Shown piece by piece: positions 42,204 to 45,377 of a stretch of DNA of 45,377 nucleotides; position 1 is the stretch's first letter; each line of letters starts with the position of its first letter. The notes beneath the pieces were generated by a model. The model made no database searches and was not told where the DNA came from. It saw only the letters and a list, made by a program, of their open reading frames with translations. Source of the stretch: Verrucomicrobiales bacterium (GTDB lineage: Bacteria > Verrucomicrobiota > Verrucomicrobiia > Limisphaerales > Palsa-1400). The stretch spans positions 1-45,377 of the forward strand of contig PLGF01000070.1 in NCBI GenBank assembly GCA_003138485.1. The letters are read 5' to 3'. A program made the position numbers and the translations under genes.

Positions 42204-42490
42204 AGAGGCAATAATTCGCTGGCGTGCAGTTTCCCGGCTAAGCCATCTTTGTTATAGATCGGAAGAACAGTTGGAAAGCCTCTCCCTAGCTCGGCAATGA
42301 CCCTTTGCGCGAGAGCCGTTAGTGTTGTGGCTTCGTACCAGCCTCCATATACGCGAACCTCGCATCGCCCTGAAAGTTTAGTCGTTGGAACAGGTGTTGA
42401 AAGAAGTGAGCGAGTAGTCAAATCAAGAAGTCCTTTCCGCTTCTGGTGCTCACTTAGATTATCGTAATCAATGAGAAGTCGGAGGTTCAT
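42137..42490 (-). CDS. NYN (PIN-like) domain protein, C-terminally truncated
   Basis: The 117-residue frame starts MNLRLLIDYDNLSEHQKRKG and includes SGRCEVRVYGGWYEATTLTA and LAQRVIAELGRGFPTVLPIY. The L-I-D-Y-D-N-L opening is the metal-binding Asp region of NYN/PIN-like nucleases, and the Y-G-G-W-Y segment recurs in related NYN proteins, which are usually longer. From about residue 90 the frame loses the family character and ends in RWMGKRHIPTRIALC, which lies over the start of the pentapeptide-type frame. It probably is a broken gene. It starts 10 bases after the 61-residue gene, in the same direction as the restriction-modification genes. Candidate ribonuclease with a defence role; the role is inferred. 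Confidence 0.55.
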   Translation of the reverse strand: MNLRLLIDYDNLSEHQKRKGLLDLTTRSLLSTPVPTTKLSGRCEVRVYGGWYEATTLTALAQRVIAELGRGFPTVLPIYNKDGLAGKLHASELLPLCFVKLARWMGKRHIPTRIALC

Positions 42491-42500
42491 TATCAGGCGG

Positions 42501-42686
42501 TTAAAATAGGTCCGCCTGCTGCGTGGCTTTTGCCATCTTCGGCGCGGCGGACGCTACGCCAAGCAGGCGGCGCGTGAGTTCATCCAAGCGGTTCAGCTTA
42601 CCTTGAACGAATCGCCGGGCGTCACCGTGAGCAGGGCCGACGGTCAAAGGGTTCAGACCATAGATAAGGGTCGCGTCGGAGTTCAT
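42501..42686 (-). CDS. Small 61-residue protein coupled to the restriction gene
   Basis: The product (MNSDATLIYGLNPLTVGPAH ... KATQQADLF) has no domain that I recognise. Its ATG overlaps the stop of the DUF4928 gene by four bases (ATGA at 42683-42686), like the two preceding gene junctions, and it ends 10 bases before the NYN-like gene. The middle (GKLNRLDELTRRLLGVASAA) is a likely amphipathic helix. The regular coupling is the main evidence that it is real. It could be a modifier or accessory of the restriction system; this is a guess. Confidence 0.6.
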   Translation of the reverse strand: MNSDATLIYGLNPLTVGPAHGDARRFVQGKLNRLDELTRRLLGVASAAPKMAKATQQADLF

Positions 42687-43639
42687 TTGTCATCTCCTTT
42701 GATGGCGATGCGCAATGCCGGGTCAGTTTCACAGGAGGCGACGATTTCGTTGTAGCGGTCAAGCAATTTGGAGAACGTTACCTTGCATGCGGCTGCTTTG
42801 AACAGACTGCGCTCATATACGTTCGCTGTGAGAAACTGGCCAACGTCAAGCAGGTCCACTCGATCCGCAAGATTTGCATTTTTCAAGAGAAACGCCGCTC
42901 CTTCCACTCCGTCGCCAAGGGTGATTATGAGCGGCTTGCAACCTGCCTGAAGATTTTCGGCGCATTTCCTGACCAGTGCTTCGGTCGGATGCGTCGTTAC
43001 GTGAATGGCAACGGCTTCAACTTGGTAATCTGCTTTGCGGTCGGTGGAATGGTCCGCAACGGAAAAGCCGTGGTGGTGAAGTTTTCCAGGGCCGAGGACA
43101 ATGTCGAGTTTTGCGCCCACAAGGTGCTGAAGCATGGCTCCGACGTAGTTGGTGCCCCCGCCGGTGGCTTGAAGTTCCGTTGCTTGATCAAGCAAGTCGT
43201 TGATGTTGGCGCGAAGTGACTTGCCAGAGTCGAAGTGGAATTTCGGACCTTCTGACGAAAAGTGAGCACGAACCTTCCCAAGCCACCACGCAAGAGCTTC
43301 ATCAAGGTTAAGAGTCTTGGCCTGGTGGAGTTGATTGAGGGCAGCTACGTACGCCTCCATGAGTCCAAGGCTGCCACGACTGGTTCTGCCGCCTTCCTCG
43401 GCGAGGACTTTGGTGATGCCGTGGGCCTCAATGATTCTCTGGACAGGAGCTTTGCCCAGACCGGCGACTTGGCCATGTTCGTCTGTACGCAGGTCTTCTG
43501 GAGCGAGTGGAAAACCGCGCACGCGGGCGGTTTCAGTAACGACCAGGGCCACACACAGGCCGCCTTTGCGAAGGAACTTTGGGTGATCCTTGCAGAGCGT
43601 TTCGAGTTTCTTAGTCGTGGTGGTCATAACGGGTGTCAA
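42683..43639 (-). CDS. DUF4928 protein, probable type II restriction endonuclease
   Basis: The product has 318 residues with the DUF4928 blocks AGLGKAPVQRIIEAHGITKV, LAEEGGRTSRGSLGLMEAYV, LQHLVGAKLDIVLGPG, AVAIHVTTHPTEALVRKCAE, LLDVGQFLTANVYE and CETDPALRIAI. DUF4928 genes regularly accompany a C5-cytosine methyltransferase and Vsr, and the family is thought to hold type II restriction endonucleases. The 4-base overlaps with dcm before it and the small gene after it imply coupled translation. The recognition sequence cannot be read from the protein. An earlier ATG (MTPVM) is used; MTTTTKKLETLC is an alternative. Confidence 0.8.
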   Translation of the reverse strand: MTPVMTTTTKKLETLCKDHPKFLRKGGLCVALVVTETARVRGFPLAPEDLRTDEHGQVAGLGKAPVQRIIEAHGITKVLAEEGGRTSRGSLGLMEAYVAALNQLHQAKTLNLDEALAWWLGKVRAHFSSEGPKFHFDSGKSLRANINDLLDQATELQATGGGTNYVGAMLQHLVGAKLDIVLGPGKLHHHGFSVADHSTDRKADYQVEAVAIHVTTHPTEALVRKCAENLQAGCKPLIITLGDGVEGAAFLLKNANLADRVDLLDVGQFLTANVYERSLFKAAACKVTFSKLLDRYNEIVASCETDPALRIAIKGDDK

Positions 43640-44814
43640 GAGTGGGTGGATTTGCGGTAGTTCGTGGCGGGCGAGGTGGTGGCCGCTGCGGCGACAGGTT
43701 CAAATTCGTCATGCCAGACCCGATTGAGGTAATTCTTAGCGATCCACTCAATTGCGGGAACGCAGACAGCGTCACCAAAGCCGAAGAGAGCCTGGTTAAG
43801 GGGCACTTTCAGTTTATAGCCATCGGCCCCCATGAGACGGGCACACTCGCGGGCCGTAAGGAGCCTCACCGCAAAACGTCCCTTGCCGGCTGCAAGGAGA
43901 ATCTGACGACCGCTGCCGCCTCGGGGGGTACGAAGACATCCGGCGATGCCGTCGGTGCGTAGCTCGGCCATGGATTTCCCGTTACGAACGCGGCGAAAGA
44001 CTGTGCCATAGCGAACAGTGTTGCTGTGGATCATAACCTCGGCTTGGGCGCGATGCTTGGGGCTCATTTGATTGAGCATGTAGTCACAGCGTTGGCGGCT
44101 CCACCACATCTGGTGGTTTAGGGGCAGGTCTTCAAGGATGTCGGCGAGGCGTTTGGTGCATTCCGGGAGAGGGGGTAGTTGGCGGATGGACCATGTGATA
44201 TCAGGGTGCATTAGAATGAAACTAGCCAGAGCCGGGGGCCTGACTTCGGTTTCGTAGAAGATGGGGGTCTCGTTGAGGACGGAGATTGTGCGGGTTCTGA
44301 TTCCGACGACGAAAAGCCGTTGGCGGCTCTGGGGGACAAAGCGGGCGGCATCTATGATGAAAGCATCAACGGCATAGCCAATGTCATTAAGGGCGAGAAG
44401 AGCATCCTCCAAATCGCGGCCGTCGTGCGAATTCAGAAAGCCGGTAACGTTTTCAAGCAAGACGAGCGGGGGCAAGCGGCGCTCGCGCTTCATGCCTTTC
44501 AGGATGTCAATAAAGCCCCAAAAGGCGGAGGATTGCGCGCCGGCCAAGCCATGACGCGCTCCGGCTAGGGAAAGGTCGTTGCATGGGAATGACGCTGTGG
44601 CGAGGCTGACGGTCGGAATTTGCGAGGATTTTAGTTTGTGGATGTCCTCGATGATGAATTCGCCGGTTTCGCCGAAGTGGTCCTTATACATCTGCCATTT
44701 GTCATGGTCGATGTCGTTGGCGAGGGTGATGCGCCAGCCTGCGTTTTCGAGGCCGATGCGCATGAGGCCAATACCAGCGAAAAACTCGGCGACCGTCTTG
44801 TCTTGTGCGTTCAT
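43636..44814 (-). CDS. dcm: DNA (cytosine-5-)-methyltransferase
   Basis: The 392-residue enzyme (start ATG 44814, MNAQDKTVAEFFAGIGLMRI) methylates cytosine at C5. Motif I is FFAGIGLMRIGLENAGW, motif IV is ASFPCNDLSLAG with catalytic Cys78, motif VI is LLENVTGFL, motif VIII is QSRQRLFVVG, and motif X is near GFGDAVCVPAIEWIAKNY. The variable region between VIII and IX is about 130 residues and contains its target-recognition domain. It overlaps vsr by four bases and DUF4928 by four bases. The open frame extends to 44931 but those residues run antisense-like over vsr and are not needed. It protects the host DNA from the linked endonuclease; the symbol is used in the generic sense. Confidence 0.95.
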   Translation of the reverse strand: MNAQDKTVAEFFAGIGLMRIGLENAGWRITLANDIDHDKWQMYKDHFGETGEFIIEDIHKLKSSQIPTVSLATASFPCNDLSLAGARHGLAGAQSSAFWGFIDILKGMKRERRLPPLVLLENVTGFLNSHDGRDLEDALLALNDIGYAVDAFIIDAARFVPQSRQRLFVVGIRTRTISVLNETPIFYETEVRPPALASFILMHPDITWSIRQLPPLPECTKRLADILEDLPLNHQMWWSRQRCDYMLNQMSPKHRAQAEVMIHSNTVRYGTVFRRVRNGKSMAELRTDGIAGCLRTPRGGSGRQILLAAGKGRFAVRLLTARECARLMGADGYKLKVPLNQALFGFGDAVCVPAIEWIAKNYLNRVWHDEFEPVAAAATTSPATNYRKSTHS

Positions 44815-45254
44815 TTTTTGCTGGGGGTATGGTTGCACCTTCTTGGAGCGGTGTCCAACTCGGAAATGATGCGAGCGACGACGGTTTCCGGGGATGCGAG
44901 CGCGTGGCCCCAGATGCGAAGAACCCGCCACCCACGGGTGCGAAGAAGCCGCGTTGTGCGACGATCGCGGGCACTGTTGCCGGCGATTTTGCGCCGCCAG
45001 TATTCACGGTTTTCCTTGGGCATGCGGCAGTGCCACCGGCATCCGTGCCAGAAGCAGCCATCAACGAAGATCGCGAGGCGCTGGCGCGGGAAAACGAAGT
45101 CGGGGTGGCCCGAGAGCGGTTGGTGCCTCCGCCAGCCAGCGATGCGCGCCGAGCGCAGTATGGATGCCAGCTTCATCTCGGTGTCCTTGTTGCCGCGGGA
45201 ACGGATGGCGGCCATGACCTGCGAGCGCTTATGCTTTGAAAAGACATCTGCCAT
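44811..45254 (-). CDS. vsr: Very short patch repair (Vsr) endonuclease
   Basis: Vsr nicks beside T:G mismatches that arise when 5-methylcytosine deaminates, so it accompanies C5-methyltransferases. The 147-residue protein shows MAAIRSRGNKDTEMKLASIL, GHPDFVFPRQRLAIFVDGCF followed by WHGC with the zinc-binding Cys/His and catalytic Asp region, and LLRTRGWRVLRIWGHAL. It is the first gene of the leftward operon; its stop overlaps the dcm start (ATGA, 44811-44814). The region 45255-45377 presumably holds the operon promoter; a short inverted repeat GGAGA...TCTCC is visible there, with no further support. Confidence 0.93.
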   Translation of the reverse strand: MADVFSKHKRSQVMAAIRSRGNKDTEMKLASILRSARIAGWRRHQPLSGHPDFVFPRQRLAIFVDGCFWHGCRWHCRMPKENREYWRRKIAGNSARDRRTTRLLRTRGWRVLRIWGHALASPETVVARIISELDTAPRRCNHTPSKK

Positions 45255-45377
45255 GTTTGCTTAGACCATTTTTCAGATGCTGGAGAGTGAAACTTTCTCC
45301 CCCTGAAAGCGAGCCTTACCGGATTATCGAGGGCCTGGGCTCAATCCTAGAATTATGACATTTCGCATTGGAGCGGC

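Overview
The window looks like a piece of a high-GC Verrucomicrobiota chromosome, probably of the Pedosphaera/Limisphaerales type. This is inferred from protein style, not from a marker gene. Pointers are GloVer-type repeats and a short C-terminal domain ending in FYR/FYQ that recurs in two unrelated exported proteins (the S53 peptidase at 4.4-7.7 kb and the fragment at 27.3 kb), a DUF5989 + SGNH pair, a tandem Myb/SANT-like repeat protein, and dispersed palindromic repeats in intergenic DNA. Most of the window is ordinary core chromosome with tightly packed, often overlapping genes. Three stretches (about 25.7-27.7 kb, 29.7-37.6 kb and 41.3-45.3 kb) look accessory.

Layout. 0-1.4 kb: the 5' part of a glycoside hydrolase family 3 gene running off the left edge, then a decayed ISKra4-family transposase that ends against the uvrA stop codon. 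1.4-10.3 kb: uvrA, a very large secreted S53 (sedolisin) peptidase, an OmpA/MotB-like protein, a HAD phosphatase, and a TPR protein translationally coupled to a small coiled-coil protein. 10.3-12.4 kb: a bufferin-type RiPP metallophore cluster (BufA precursor, BufB MNIO enzyme, BufC partner). 12.6-13.3 kb: an AbrB/PIN toxin-antitoxin pair. 13.4-15.2 kb: a membrane SGNH hydrolase with DUF5989. 15.7-17.4 kb: a 552-residue protein made of eleven Myb/SANT-like units.

17.5-25.7 kb: a housekeeping block. scpA-scpB-pheA-GNAT-glmS run leftward as one probable operon. Divergent aroF (DAHP synthase) is preceded by a structured leader with an intrinsic terminator, and aroF converges on recJ with overlapping stop codons. 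25.7-27.8 kb: a scrappy, more AT-rich stretch with a dispersed repeat, a pilin-like remnant, DUF1737, an eRF1-like protein and a truncated GloVer gene that stops exactly at the 3' end of tRNA-Pro(TGG). 27.9-29.7 kb: an M14 peptidase and bioB. 29.7-37.6 kb: a surface-glycan locus (GT10 fucosyltransferase, two methyltransferases, a sugar epimerase, a sulfotransferase and a YfhO-like membrane protein). 37.6-41.2 kb: birA-nadC and a divergent NAD(P)HX repair enzyme, with two MITE-like palindromic elements between them.

41.4-45.3 kb: a leftward defence operon vsr-dcm-DUF4928 with 4-base start/stop overlaps. It continues into a 61-residue protein and a NYN-like gene whose 3' part is fused, out of frame, to the tail of a pentapeptide-type protein. 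The most interesting items for follow-up are the eleven-unit Myb-like array, the coupled vsr-dcm-DUF4928-small ORF operon with its NYN/pentapeptide scar, the bufferin cluster, the aroF leader, and the two palindromic elements upstream of the NAD(P)HX repair gene.
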